From Moritella sp. (lineage in GTDB: Bacteria > Pseudomonadota > Gammaproteobacteria > Enterobacterales > Moritellaceae): a stretch of DNA of 64,000 nt. The notes under the pieces are model-generated. The model did no database searches and was not told the origin of the DNA. It worked only from the letters and a program-made list of their open reading frames with translations. The stretch is from contig NZ_JABSQR010000024.1 in assembly GCF_013215705.1 (NCBI RefSeq), forward strand, positions 19,528-83,527, written 5' to 3'. A program made the position numbers and the translations under genes. Shown one piece after another: positions 47,436 to 55,141 of this stretch (position 1 is its first letter; the number at the start of each line of letters is the position of its first letter).

Positions 47436-48084
47436 TTATTTGAAGGGGATTGCTAGCCAGGTACCATTAAGTTTTTCAACGATGACGACTTCTGTTCCTT
47501 TTGGTAAATATTCTTTTTCAAACTCAGGCTCGACCATGATGTAATGTTTTTGGTTAAAATCGTCGAGGAGTAATGCTTCAGCGGGGTTACCCGAACTAGC
47601 GGTCCCAATTGTTATTTTTGCCGCTTTGCCGCTTTGCCGCTTTGCCGATGAAGGTAGAGGTAGATACTGCGGTGGTTTCATTGTTGGGTATTATTTGGGC
47701 TAATGCAGAACCAACAAAATGGGTCATTATTAATGTAAAAAACACAGTGGTCGGTAATATGAATATTAATTGTGGCTGCCATTCGAGAGATGTTAATACA
47801 GCATAGTTAATGCTGTAACCAATAATTGCAAAATGAGTTAATGCAATGATTAACCAAATCAGCATTGGCAATTTGGTGAGGCATAACCAGTCAAGTAGAT
47901 TGCTCACACCCCCATCTGTAATCGGTAAACTACTATTTGCATCAATTGGCGATATGTTATCGAGGAGCTCTAGTAAGCTAATACCAACGATTAATCCGAG
48001 TAACTCGAGGAATAAAAATAGTAAAACAATGCTAATTGCTAATGTGTAAAGCAGATTCATGTCCGCGAGCAGAAATGTAAACAT
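47436..48084 (-). pseudogene. yqiJ: YqiJ-like membrane protein gene, out of frame at an 8-bp repeat
   Basis: Two frames make one YqiJ-like protein. 48084-47596 encodes the membrane half (MFTFLLADMNLLYTLAISIV..., then 'VSTSTFIGKAA'). 47681-47436 encodes the OB-fold half ('KITIGTASSGNPAEALLLDD', 'YIMVEPEFEKEYLPKGTEVVIVEKLNG'). E. coli YqiJ joins these parts as '[20 protein letters not shown]'. The break lies at three tandem GCCGCTTT units. With one or four units the frame would be continuous (FIGKAAKITIG); with three it is not. YqiJ is an inner-membrane partner of the flotillin YqiK, itself broken downstream. Confidence 0.78.
47620..47647. repeat. Octanucleotide tandem repeat GCCGCTTT x3 + GCCG
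   Basis: Three perfect 8-base units at 47620-47643 plus a half unit at 47644-47647, inside the yqiJ reading frame. The unit is not a multiple of three, so copy-number change shifts the frame. Confidence 0.93.
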
Positions 48085-48335
48085 GTTTGTTGACCTTGTT
48101 TATATACACTAGCTGCGCATTTGTACCGAAATTTAATGCGTGTTAGTAAAGTTTAGAAAATAAAACTTGGGTTTTGTAAATTGTAATTATTCTATCGAAT
48201 ACGCCCTTAAACAAACAATCATGTAAAGGTATGGATTTAGTATTAAGGCGAATGCGATAAGGACATATCACGATTGAGTACCGTCGCATAATATCAATTT
48301 AATTATCTAGTGTTGATCAAAAACAAAGAAAAACT

Positions 48336-48355
48336 TAATGAGAATCATTATCATT
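48336..48355. promoter_or_regulatory. Fur box upstream of hutW
   Basis: TAATGAGAATCATTATCATT closely matches the Fur consensus GATAATGATAATCATTATC. It lies 30 bases upstream of the hutW start, the expected place for iron repression. The rest of the 300-base gap shared with the divergent yqiJ gene holds nothing else I can support. Confidence 0.85.
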
Positions 48356-48385
48356 GTGTTTTGATTTACTTATTTGGATTGAATA

Positions 48386-49708
48386 ATGATTTTCACACCG
48401 ACCATGACGGGTATTTCTACACCTGAGCCGTTAAAGTTCGCGTTTACTGTAAAAACAAGTGCGCATGCTGGGCGTGCAGGTAGCCGACCTCTTATGCTTG
48501 ATCAAGACAAATGGGAACAGTGGTGGTCAATTGACAGTAGTGCAGAAACAAGAGCGCTATATATTCATATCCCATTTTGCAGAAAACGTTGTAGTTTTTG
48601 TAATTTTTTTGAAAATGGTGCAAAACCAAGTCGCGTTACAAAATACGTCGATGCACTTTGTAAGCAATTGGCCGATGCCGCCAGCACTCAATTTATCTTA
48701 AGCAAACCTTTTGATACGGTTTACATCGGAGGTGGTACACCAACTGATATGCAGGCGAATGAAATATTACAACTTGCTAATGTAATTCAATCTTTCCCAT
48801 TAAAACAAAATGCAGAAATCACACTCGAAGGACGTATTAATGGCTTCACTAATGAAAAATTTGAAGCTGCATTATCCGGCGGCATCAATCGGTTTTCTTT
48901 CGGTGTTCAAAGTGTGAATACTGAAGTGAGACAAGCTGCAGGTCGCTTTGATGATGAACAAACCTTATTGCAGCGTTTATCTGAACTTGCAAAGCATCCA
49001 AAGGCAACTATAGTTGCCGATCTTATTTTTGGATTACCAGGGCAAACATTTGATACCTGGATGCATGACGTACAAGCTATTATTGACTCAGGAATACATG
49101 GCGTTGACTTATATCAGTTAATTAACTTACCTAATTCACGTATCGATATTAATGAACAAAAGCACAAATTTCAAGATCGAGCAGATACACAAGAGCGAGC
49201 CGTGATGTATGCTGCCGGTGCCGAGTTATTAGAACAACATGGATGGGATCGTTTATCAAATTGCCATTGGCGTAGCCATAAACGTGAAGAAAGTTTATAT
49301 AATACTTTAGCTAAACAAGGTGTTGAGATTGTCCCGTTTGGTGCGGGTGCTGGCGGGAGTATTCATGGTCATGGGGTGATGAATGCCCGCGATCTAAAAG
49401 CCTGGCATAATGCGAATGAATCCGGTATTAAAGTACCAGGTATGGTGATGTCAGTTAATGATAATGCCCAGATAGACGGTATTATTAAAAAGGGTTTTGA
49501 TAAAGGTATGTTAGCCCTAGATGAACTGCCTGTATCATTACGTGATCATTTACAGGCATTATTTGTTAAATGGGGAGAGAATGGTTTGATCGAGTTAGAT
49601 AATAATCGATTGAATTTGACTCTGGCTGGACGTTTCTGGAATGTAAATATGTTGGCTGGATTGTTCGAATATTTAGCGACGAATCCGTTATTAGTGCAGG
49701 CCGCATAA
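48386..49708 (+). CDS. hutW: HutW/ChuW-type radical SAM heme-degrading enzyme
   Basis: 440 aa. HemN-like radical SAM protein: 'YIHIPFCRKRCSFCNFF' holds the C-x3-C-x2-C cluster motif, then 'VYIGGGTPTDM', 'EITLEGRINGF', 'GGINRFSFGVQSVN' and 'LIFGLPGQTF'. The N-terminal extension (PLKFAFTVKTSAHAGRAGSR) and the 'FGAGAGGSIHGHGVMN' segment are typical of the HutW/ChuW branch, which opens heme anaerobically to release iron. A Fur box precedes it. No other heme-uptake gene is adjacent; it is monocistronic and followed by convergent alaE. Confidence 0.88.
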   Translation: MIFTPTMTGISTPEPLKFAFTVKTSAHAGRAGSRPLMLDQDKWEQWWSIDSSAETRALYIHIPFCRKRCSFCNFFENGAKPSRVTKYVDALCKQLADAASTQFILSKPFDTVYIGGGTPTDMQANEILQLANVIQSFPLKQNAEITLEGRINGFTNEKFEAALSGGINRFSFGVQSVNTEVRQAAGRFDDEQTLLQRLSELAKHPKATIVADLIFGLPGQTFDTWMHDVQAIIDSGIHGVDLYQLINLPNSRIDINEQKHKFQDRADTQERAVMYAAGAELLEQHGWDRLSNCHWRSHKREESLYNTLAKQGVEIVPFGAGAGGSIHGHGVMNARDLKAWHNANESGIKVPGMVMSVNDNAQIDGIIKKGFDKGMLALDELPVSLRDHLQALFVKWGENGLIELDNNRLNLTLAGRFWNVNMLAGLFEYLATNPLLVQAA

Positions 49709-49758
49709 CGCTTGGTAAAGCAAAGGCGCAGGCTGTGCCTTTGCTTTATACATTTTGA

Positions 49759-50214
49759 TTAAGCACTGATACCAGTGCGGTAGCCTGGTACGCGAAATAG
49801 CTTACGACATAAATCAAGGAACTGACCGTAAAATACCCCAATAAAACAAGATACCACGGCATTGCTTGATACCGCTGTTACGATTTGCTCAAAATCAGCA
49901 CCGACAAATAATAAAATTAATGCATAAACAGGTGATTGGAAAGATACATATGCAAACGTATCGCCAAATTGCTTTGTGAGTTTATTCTTAACCAATTTAG
50001 CACCGGTCTTAATAATAAAGTCACGATATAAACCATATGGGTAAGCAATAGCAACATTTACTGGGATTGACACCATACGGGAAGCTAAAGATTGTTCAAA
50101 CGACATCCCTGAGACAAAGATCTCAATCAACATGCCCACAACAAAACTAAAAACTACCATTGCGAATGTGTCAGCTGCGGCATTTCGAACGCAGAAAGGG
50201 GCTTTAACTTGCAT
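49759..50214 (-). CDS. alaE: L-alanine exporter AlaE
   Basis: 151 aa, full family length. Near-diagnostic AlaE segments: 'NAAADTFAMVVFSFVVGMLI', 'IFVSGMSFEQSLASRMVSIP', 'IAYPYGLYRDFI', 'YVSFQSPVYALILLFVGADF', 'AVSSNAVVSCFIGVFYGQFL'. Four TM segments. The inner-membrane carrier expels excess L-alanine. Monocistronic, convergent with hutW. Confidence 0.95.
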   Translation of the reverse strand: MQVKAPFCVRNAAADTFAMVVFSFVVGMLIEIFVSGMSFEQSLASRMVSIPVNVAIAYPYGLYRDFIIKTGAKLVKNKLTKQFGDTFAYVSFQSPVYALILLFVGADFEQIVTAVSSNAVVSCFIGVFYGQFLDLCRKLFRVPGYRTGISA

Positions 50215-50519
50215 TTACTTATCTCTACTAGGCTAATGTCTTGTGTAAACTGTCTTTATCATCACTTATAAACTGGATGTTTAAATATAAGTGGAATATA
50301 TGACTATTAAATCACGTATTAATAAGTTTTAATCACTGAATATAGGTTGGTTTTTAAGTTTTTTATGTATTAAATAGTGAAAAAGGATTGAAAATAGAAA
50401 GTAAATGCTGGGGAGTATGAAAATGACGCTAATTAGTGTGACGGGGTTCAAGTTACCGACCTAATGTTCCGGCCGGTATCTCATTGTTTGAATTATATGT
50501 TGACAGATCGGTCAGTTTT
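50215..50519. other. 305-base gap between alaE and the DUF2797 gene
   Basis: AT-rich; presumably carries the alaE promoter on the minus strand. An inverted repeat TGAC-AGATCG-GTCA at 50501-50514 sits five bases beyond the DUF2797 stop. It resembles a TetR-type operator but lies at a gene 3' end. No ORF. Confidence 0.45.
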
Positions 50520-51344
50520 TTAACCTGTAAAGGTTATTTCATAGCTGGTAAACTTACGCATGTTGATCACACCGGTATCAAAAAACAAGTATTGACCTTT
50601 AATACCTTGCAATATGCCTGATACAACCGGTTCTTTATCAAAATTGTGTGAGACAATTTTTGTTGGATGCTGAGTAACAGGATAGTTAATTGTCACAATA
50701 TCCTCTTCAAGCTCTTCGATTGCATCTAAACCAAACATCATTTCGATATGACCTAACTGCTCTTCAATTAAAGGCATTAAACGTGCTGCTTCAGCTTTTA
50801 AATCAAGATCTGCATTTTCGCCTTTCAGCATTGTGCGCCAATTAGTTTTATCACCAATGAATTCAGCCAGTGCCGTTTCAACTAATCCTGATATCTGTCT
50901 GGTTTTTACTTTGAAAATAGGCAGACCCTGTGTCGCACCTTGATCAATCCAACGCGTTGGCAATTGAGTGTGGCGGGTGATGCCAACCTTTAATGCAGAT
51001 GTATTGGAAAGGTACACATAATGATCGGTCATACAAAAATCATCAGCCCACTCTGGTTGACGGCAAGTACCGTGTTCGTAATGGCATGTTTCAGGTTTCA
51101 TGATACACATGTCACAACTTGCTAGCTTGCGTGTACAAACAAAGCAGTGGCCTTGTGAGTAGCTTTTTTTGGTTTTTTTACCACAGTTTAAGCAATGTAT
51201 GTTGCCTGTGTGCGTCATTGTAATTGATTTACCGATAAGCTCGTTTAACGGTATAAGCGTATCGTCGAGTGGTAACTGGTAACTCACACTGCTATCTGCA
51301 TTAAGAGTTGAAACCATTTTACTGATATGGCCGGTGGTTGACAT
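50520..51344 (-). CDS. DUF2797 zinc-finger protein
   Basis: 274 aa. The N-terminal half has Cys pairs that look zinc-binding: CLNCGKKTKKSYSQGHCFVC, then 'CDMCIMKPETCHYEHGTC'. The middle 'HYVYLSNTSALKVGITRHTQLPTRWIDQGA' resembles a GIY-YIG-like strand-helix unit, typical of DUF2797. 'TRQISGLVETALAEFIGDKTNWRTMLKG' follows. Cytoplasmic, function unknown in the family; nucleic-acid binding is a guess from the zinc ribbons. Divergent from thrS. Confidence 0.85.
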   Translation of the reverse strand: MSTTGHISKMVSTLNADSSVSYQLPLDDTLIPLNELIGKSITMTHTGNIHCLNCGKKTKKSYSQGHCFVCTRKLASCDMCIMKPETCHYEHGTCRQPEWADDFCMTDHYVYLSNTSALKVGITRHTQLPTRWIDQGATQGLPIFKVKTRQISGLVETALAEFIGDKTNWRTMLKGENADLDLKAEAARLMPLIEEQLGHIEMMFGLDAIEELEEDIVTINYPVTQHPTKIVSHNFDKEPVVSGILQGIKGQYLFFDTGVINMRKFTSYEITFTG

Positions 51345-51645
51345 GTTTAATATTCCATTGCTCGTGAAATTATTTGACTTAGTTGGGATTGTTGATTTAC
51401 GTGTTTATTCTTATTTGAGACGGATAAATTCATGCAAAATCAACAAAAGCCGTGTAATTATAATGTAATTCTATATAATACCGGGTCTGAAATTTCTTTC
51501 TACTTATTGTTTTCACTTTTCGTATTTAGAGGGCAAAAGGTTCTGATGGAAATTTTAGATCTTTATTTACATGAGTAACATTATGTTGTGTATATAAAGA
51601 AAGAATTATCACACGATGTTTAATCACATCTTAATTTATGCAAAC

Positions 51646-51662
51646 GCTGCATCGTAGGCAGC
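51646..51662 (+). promoter_or_regulatory. thrS translational operator: anticodon-arm mimic of tRNA-Thr
   Basis: GCTGC (51646-51650) pairs with GCAGC (51658-51662) around a 7-base loop ATCGTAG. As in an anticodon loop, U is at the position of nucleotide 33, CGU (a Thr anticodon) at 34-36 and A at 37. CGU falls at -31 to -29 from the thrS start, almost the position of the anticodon mimic in the E. coli thrS operator, where ThrRS binds and represses its own translation. The rest of the 339-base gap back to the DUF2797 gene holds no ORF. Confidence 0.78.
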
Positions 51663-51683
51663 ATCACTGCAAAAGGATATAAA

Positions 51684-53618
51684 ATGCCTGTAATTACTCT
51701 TCCAGATGGCGCTCAGCGTCAATTTGACAACCCTGTAACGATTATGGAAGTTGCTGCGGATATCAGTTCTGGTCTTGCTAAAGCGTGTATCGCTGGCCGC
51801 ATTAATGGTGAACGTGTTGACGCATGTGACCTGATCACTGAAGACGCTGCAATTGAAATCATTACTTCTAAAGATGCTGATGGCTTAGAGATCCTTCGCC
51901 ACTCTTGTGCGCATTTACTTGGTCATGCTATTAAGCAATTATGGCCAAACACCAAGATGGCTATCGGTCCTACCATTGATAAAGGCTTCTACTATGACGT
52001 CGAAATGGAAGAACCAATTAGTGAAGCTGATTTAGCTAAGCTAGAAAAGCACATGAACAAACTGGTTAAGACCAACTATCAAGTTGTTAAGAAAGTTGTA
52101 TCTTGGCAAGAAGCGCGCGATACGTTTGAAGCACGTGGTGAAACATATAAAGTAGCGATCTTAGACGAGAACATCGGTAAAGATGAAACGCCTGCTTTAT
52201 ATTACCATGAAGAATACGTTGATATGTGTCGTGGACCACACGTACCAGTAATGAAACACTGCCAGCATTTTAAATTAATGTCTCTGGCTGGTGCATACTG
52301 GCGTGGTAACTCAGACAACAAGATGTTACAACGTATATATGGTACTGCTTGGGCTGATAAGAAAGAGCTTAAAGCACATATTCTACGTCTTGCTGAAGCT
52401 GAGAAACGCGACCACCGTAAAATTGGTAAGCAACTTGATCTGTACCATATGCAAGAAGATGCACCAGGTATGGTGTTCTGGCATAACGATGGTTGGATTA
52501 TTTTCCGTGAGTTAGAAAATTATATTCGTGAAAAACTACGCGAATATGATTACCAAGAAGTGAAAGGTCCACAAATCATGGATCGTAGCTTATGGGAAAA
52601 ATCAGGCCATTGGGATAAATATTCAGAAGGTATGTTCTGTACTCATTCAGAAAACCGCGAATATGCGATTAAACCAATGAACTGCCCAGGTCACGTACAG
52701 ATTTATAACCAAGGTTTAAAGTCTTACCGTGATTTACCACTACGTATGGCAGAGTTTGGCTCATGTCACCGTAATGAGCCGTCAGGTTCGTTACATGGCT
52801 TAATGCGTGTACGTGGTTTTACTCAAGATGATGCACATATCTTTTGTACTGAAAACCAAATTCAAAAAGAAGTTTCTGATTGCATCAAGATGGTTTTTGA
52901 AACTTACGCTACATTTGGTTTCGAAAACATTGAGATTAAACTATCAACGCGTCCTGAAAAACGTGTAGGTAGTGATGAGACTTGGGATAAATCTGAGAAG
53001 GCACTTGCTGATGCATTAACAGCGAGTGGTTTAAGCTATGATGTACAAGAAGGCGAGGGTGCGTTCTACGGACCTAAAATCGAATTTACACTACATGACT
53101 GTTTAGATCGTGCATGGCAATGTGGTACAATTCAGCTAGACTTCTCAATGCCTGAGAAATTAGGTGCGGAATATGTGTGTGAAAGTAACGGTCGTGAGAC
53201 GCCTGTTATGATCCACAGAGCTATTTTAGGTTCACTTGAGCGCTTCATTGGTATTCTAATTGAAGAATATGCAGGACTTTTTCCTACTTGGATCTCACCT
53301 GTTCAAGCTGTAATAATGAACATTACAGACAAACAGGCTGTTTTTGCTACAGAATTTGTAGAAAAAATGAAGAAAGTAGGCATTAGAGCAAAATTAGACT
53401 TGAGAAATGAGAAGATAGGCTTTAAAATCCGCGAACATACTTTGAAACGTGTGCCGTATCTTTTGGTTATCGGCGATAAAGAAGTCGAGTCAGGAGAAAT
53501 AGCAGTACGTACTCGTAAGGGTGTTGACTTAGGTACTATGAAGTTAGATGACTTCATTAGTAAATTACAAATAGAAGTCAACAGTCGCGGTAAAATAACT
53601 TTGGAGGATTCGTTATAA
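51684..53618 (+). CDS. thrS: Threonyl-tRNA synthetase
   Basis: 644 aa with AAAAGGA before the ATG. TGS domain first ([20 protein letters not shown]). The editing domain follows with [10 protein letters not shown] and the later '[11 protein letters not shown]' zinc-like site. The class II core has '[13 protein letters not shown]', '[20 protein letters not shown]', '[10 protein letters not shown]', and motif 3 '[20 protein letters not shown]'. A C-terminal anticodon-binding domain closes it. The stop overlaps the infC start, as in enterobacteria. Autoregulation through the leader hairpin is likely. Confidence 0.98.
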   Translation: MPVITLPDGAQRQFDNPVTIMEVAADISSGLAKACIAGRINGERVDACDLITEDAAIEIITSKDADGLEILRHSCAHLLGHAIKQLWPNTKMAIGPTIDKGFYYDVEMEEPISEADLAKLEKHMNKLVKTNYQVVKKVVSWQEARDTFEARGETYKVAILDENIGKDETPALYYHEEYVDMCRGPHVPVMKHCQHFKLMSLAGAYWRGNSDNKMLQRIYGTAWADKKELKAHILRLAEAEKRDHRKIGKQLDLYHMQEDAPGMVFWHNDGWIIFRELENYIREKLREYDYQEVKGPQIMDRSLWEKSGHWDKYSEGMFCTHSENREYAIKPMNCPGHVQIYNQGLKSYRDLPLRMAEFGSCHRNEPSGSLHGLMRVRGFTQDDAHIFCTENQIQKEVSDCIKMVFETYATFGFENIEIKLSTRPEKRVGSDETWDKSEKALADALTASGLSYDVQEGEGAFYGPKIEFTLHDCLDRAWQCGTIQLDFSMPEKLGAEYVCESNGRETPVMIHRAILGSLERFIGILIEEYAGLFPTWISPVQAVIMNITDKQAVFATEFVEKMKKVGIRAKLDLRNEKIGFKIREHTLKRVPYLLVIGDKEVESGEIAVRTRKGVDLGTMKLDDFISKLQIEVNSRGKITLEDSL

Positions 53619-54157
53619 AAGGCGGAAAAAAAGGTCAACAACAAACGGCCAGACAACATCGTATCAACGAAGAAATTCGTATACCTGAATGTCGCTTAAA
53701 CGGTGCTGATGGTGAAGTGATTGGAATCGTATCTATAAGAGAAGCTCTTGCTATCGCAGAAGAAGCAAATTTAGATCTTGTAGAAATTAGCCCGAATGCC
53801 GAGCCTCCTGTTTGCCGTGTCATGGATTACGGTAAATTTATATACGAAAAAAGTAAATCTGTTAAAGAGCAGAAGAAAAAGCAAGTTCGGGTTCAGGTTA
53901 AGGAAATAAAATTCCGTCCTGGAACTGACATTGGCGATTATCAGGTAAAACTACGCAACCTGACTCGCTTCCTCGAAGAAGGTAACAAAGCAAAAATTAC
54001 GCTGCGTTTCCGAGGTCGAGAAATGGCGCACCAGAGCCTAGGCTTTGATCTTTTAAATCGTATTAAAGAAGATTTAAAAGAAATTGCAGTCGTGGAAGCT
54101 TTCCCGAAAATGGAAGGTCGCCAAGCTGTAATGGTGTTAGCCCCTAAAAAGAAATAG
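53615..54157 (+). CDS. infC: Translation initiation factor IF-3 (AUA start)
   Basis: 180 aa, the E. coli length, if translation starts at ATA 53615, seven bases after GGAGG (53603-53607) and overlapping the thrS stop. The N-terminus is then (M)[21 protein letters not shown], matching other IF3 proteins; the first in-frame ATG (53717) would cut off 34 conserved residues. IF3 discriminates against non-AUG initiation and so represses its own mRNA. E. coli uses AUU; here AUA serves the same logic. The C-domain ([20 protein letters not shown]) is complete. Confidence 0.92.
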   Translation: MKGGKKGQQQTARQHRINEEIRIPECRLNGADGEVIGIVSIREALAIAEEANLDLVEISPNAEPPVCRVMDYGKFIYEKSKSVKEQKKKQVRVQVKEIKFRPGTDIGDYQVKLRNLTRFLEEGNKAKITLRFRGREMAHQSLGFDLLNRIKEDLKEIAVVEAFPKMEGRQAVMVLAPKKK

Positions 54158-54241
54158 TAGGTGCTTCCAAGTAATATGAGTACGTAAGTATTCATATTCG
54201 CCTTACTATTATTCATTAATATTCAACAATGCGGAGTTATA

Positions 54242-54436
54242 ATGCCTAAGTTGAAATCGAATAAAGGCGCTGCAAAGCGCTTTAAGAAAACCGCTAATGG
54301 TTTTAAACGCAAACAGTCTCACCTACGTCATATTTTGACCAAGAAGAGCACTAAACGTAAACGTCACCTTCGTGGTACGGAAATGGTTGCAAAGTGCGAT
54401 GTTGCATCCGTTAAACGTATGCTTCCATACGCTTAA
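54242..54436 (+). CDS. rpmI: Ribosomal protein L35
   Basis: 64 aa, with '[20 protein letters not shown]' at the start and '[20 protein letters not shown]' at the end, both standard for L35. Very basic. It follows infC by 84 bases and precedes rplT by 27. In E. coli, L20 represses translation from the rpmI leader; the 84-base spacer could serve this here but I did not resolve its fold. Confidence 0.97.
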   Translation: MPKLKSNKGAAKRFKKTANGFKRKQSHLRHILTKKSTKRKRHLRGTEMVAKCDVASVKRMLPYA

Positions 54437-54463
54437 TTTTAGATATAAAAGAGGAAAATAGTT

Positions 54464-54820
54464 ATGCCTAGAGTTAAACGCGGTGTTGTTGCACGTGCTC
54501 GTCATAAGAAAGTTTTAAAACAAGCTAAAGGTTATTACGGAGCTCGTTCACGAGTTTACCGTGTTGCTTTCCAAGCAGTTACAAAAGCTGGTCAATATGC
54601 TTACCGTGACCGTCGTCAACGTAAACGTCAATTCCGTCAATTATGGATCACACGTATTAACGCTGCTGCACGTCAAAATGGTATGTCTTACAGCCGTTTC
54701 ATTAATGGCCTTAAACACGCCTCTATTGAAATCGATCGTAAGATCTTAGCAGACATTGCTGTATTCGATAAAGCGGCATTTACTGTACTAGTAAATAAAG
54801 CAAAAGAAGCAGTTGCTTAA
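54464..54820 (+). CDS. rplT: Ribosomal protein L20
   Basis: 118 aa, full length. '[20 protein letters not shown]', '[17 protein letters not shown]', '[20 protein letters not shown]', '[19 protein letters not shown]' are all canonical. GAGGAAA precedes the ATG. L20 is needed early in 50S assembly and feeds back on rpmI-rplT translation in E. coli. A strong terminator follows at once, so pheS downstream is transcribed separately. Confidence 0.98.
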   Translation: MPRVKRGVVARARHKKVLKQAKGYYGARSRVYRVAFQAVTKAGQYAYRDRRQRKRQFRQLWITRINAAARQNGMSYSRFINGLKHASIEIDRKILADIAVFDKAAFTVLVNKAKEAVA

Positions 54821-54847
54821 TTTTAATTAATTAAGTAAATGTTATTG

Positions 54848-54871
54848 AAGGAGGCCTCGGCCTCCTTTTTT
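54848..54871 (+). terminator. Rho-independent terminator of the thrS-infC-rpmI-rplT unit
   Basis: AAGGAGGCC pairs with GGCCTCCTT around TC, followed by a T-run to 54871. It starts 27 bases after the rplT stop. Confidence 0.93.
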
Positions 54872-54888
54872 AGTATTTGGCATATGCT

Positions 54889-54984
54889 CTCATACCATAT
54901 ACCTACAACTAACTCATACTATATACCCATAACTAACTCATACTATATACCTATAACTAACTCATACTATATACCTACAACTAA
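54889..54984. repeat. 24-bp tandem repeat, four units, plus a degenerate tail
   Basis: Unit CTCATACTATATACCTACAA + CTAA begins at 54889, 54913, 54937 and 54961 with 1-3 differences between units. A decayed fifth starts at 54985. Next to it (about 55011-55046) an 11-bp TAGCTATAAAA-type unit repeats three times. Non-coding; lies in the 321-base gap between the terminator and the GGDEF-EAL gene. Confidence 0.9.
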
Positions 54985-55141
54985 CTGATACTACCTATAA
55001 ATACCTAATACAACTAGCTATAAAATAGCTATAAAATAGCTATAACTCCCTGTCTACAAAGCCTTCTATATACTTGCATAATACTTTTCTGTAATATAAA
55101 TTTATCAATTTAAAATAATTTTAAGATAGATATTCAAATTC

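Noticed and set aside
50501..50514. TetR-type operator with an overlapping TTGACA -35 box
   Set aside because: The repeat TGAC-N6-GTCA lies at the 3' end of the minus-strand DUF2797 gene with no plus-strand gene to control. Kept only as a note in the gap entry.
53717..54157. infC starting at ATG 53717
   Set aside because: Would remove 34 conserved N-terminal residues of IF3 and lacks a ribosome site; ATA 53615 fits family length and spacing.
54889..54984. CRISPR array
   Set aside because: The 24-bp units are directly adjacent with no spacers and there are no cas genes; it is a plain tandem repeat.
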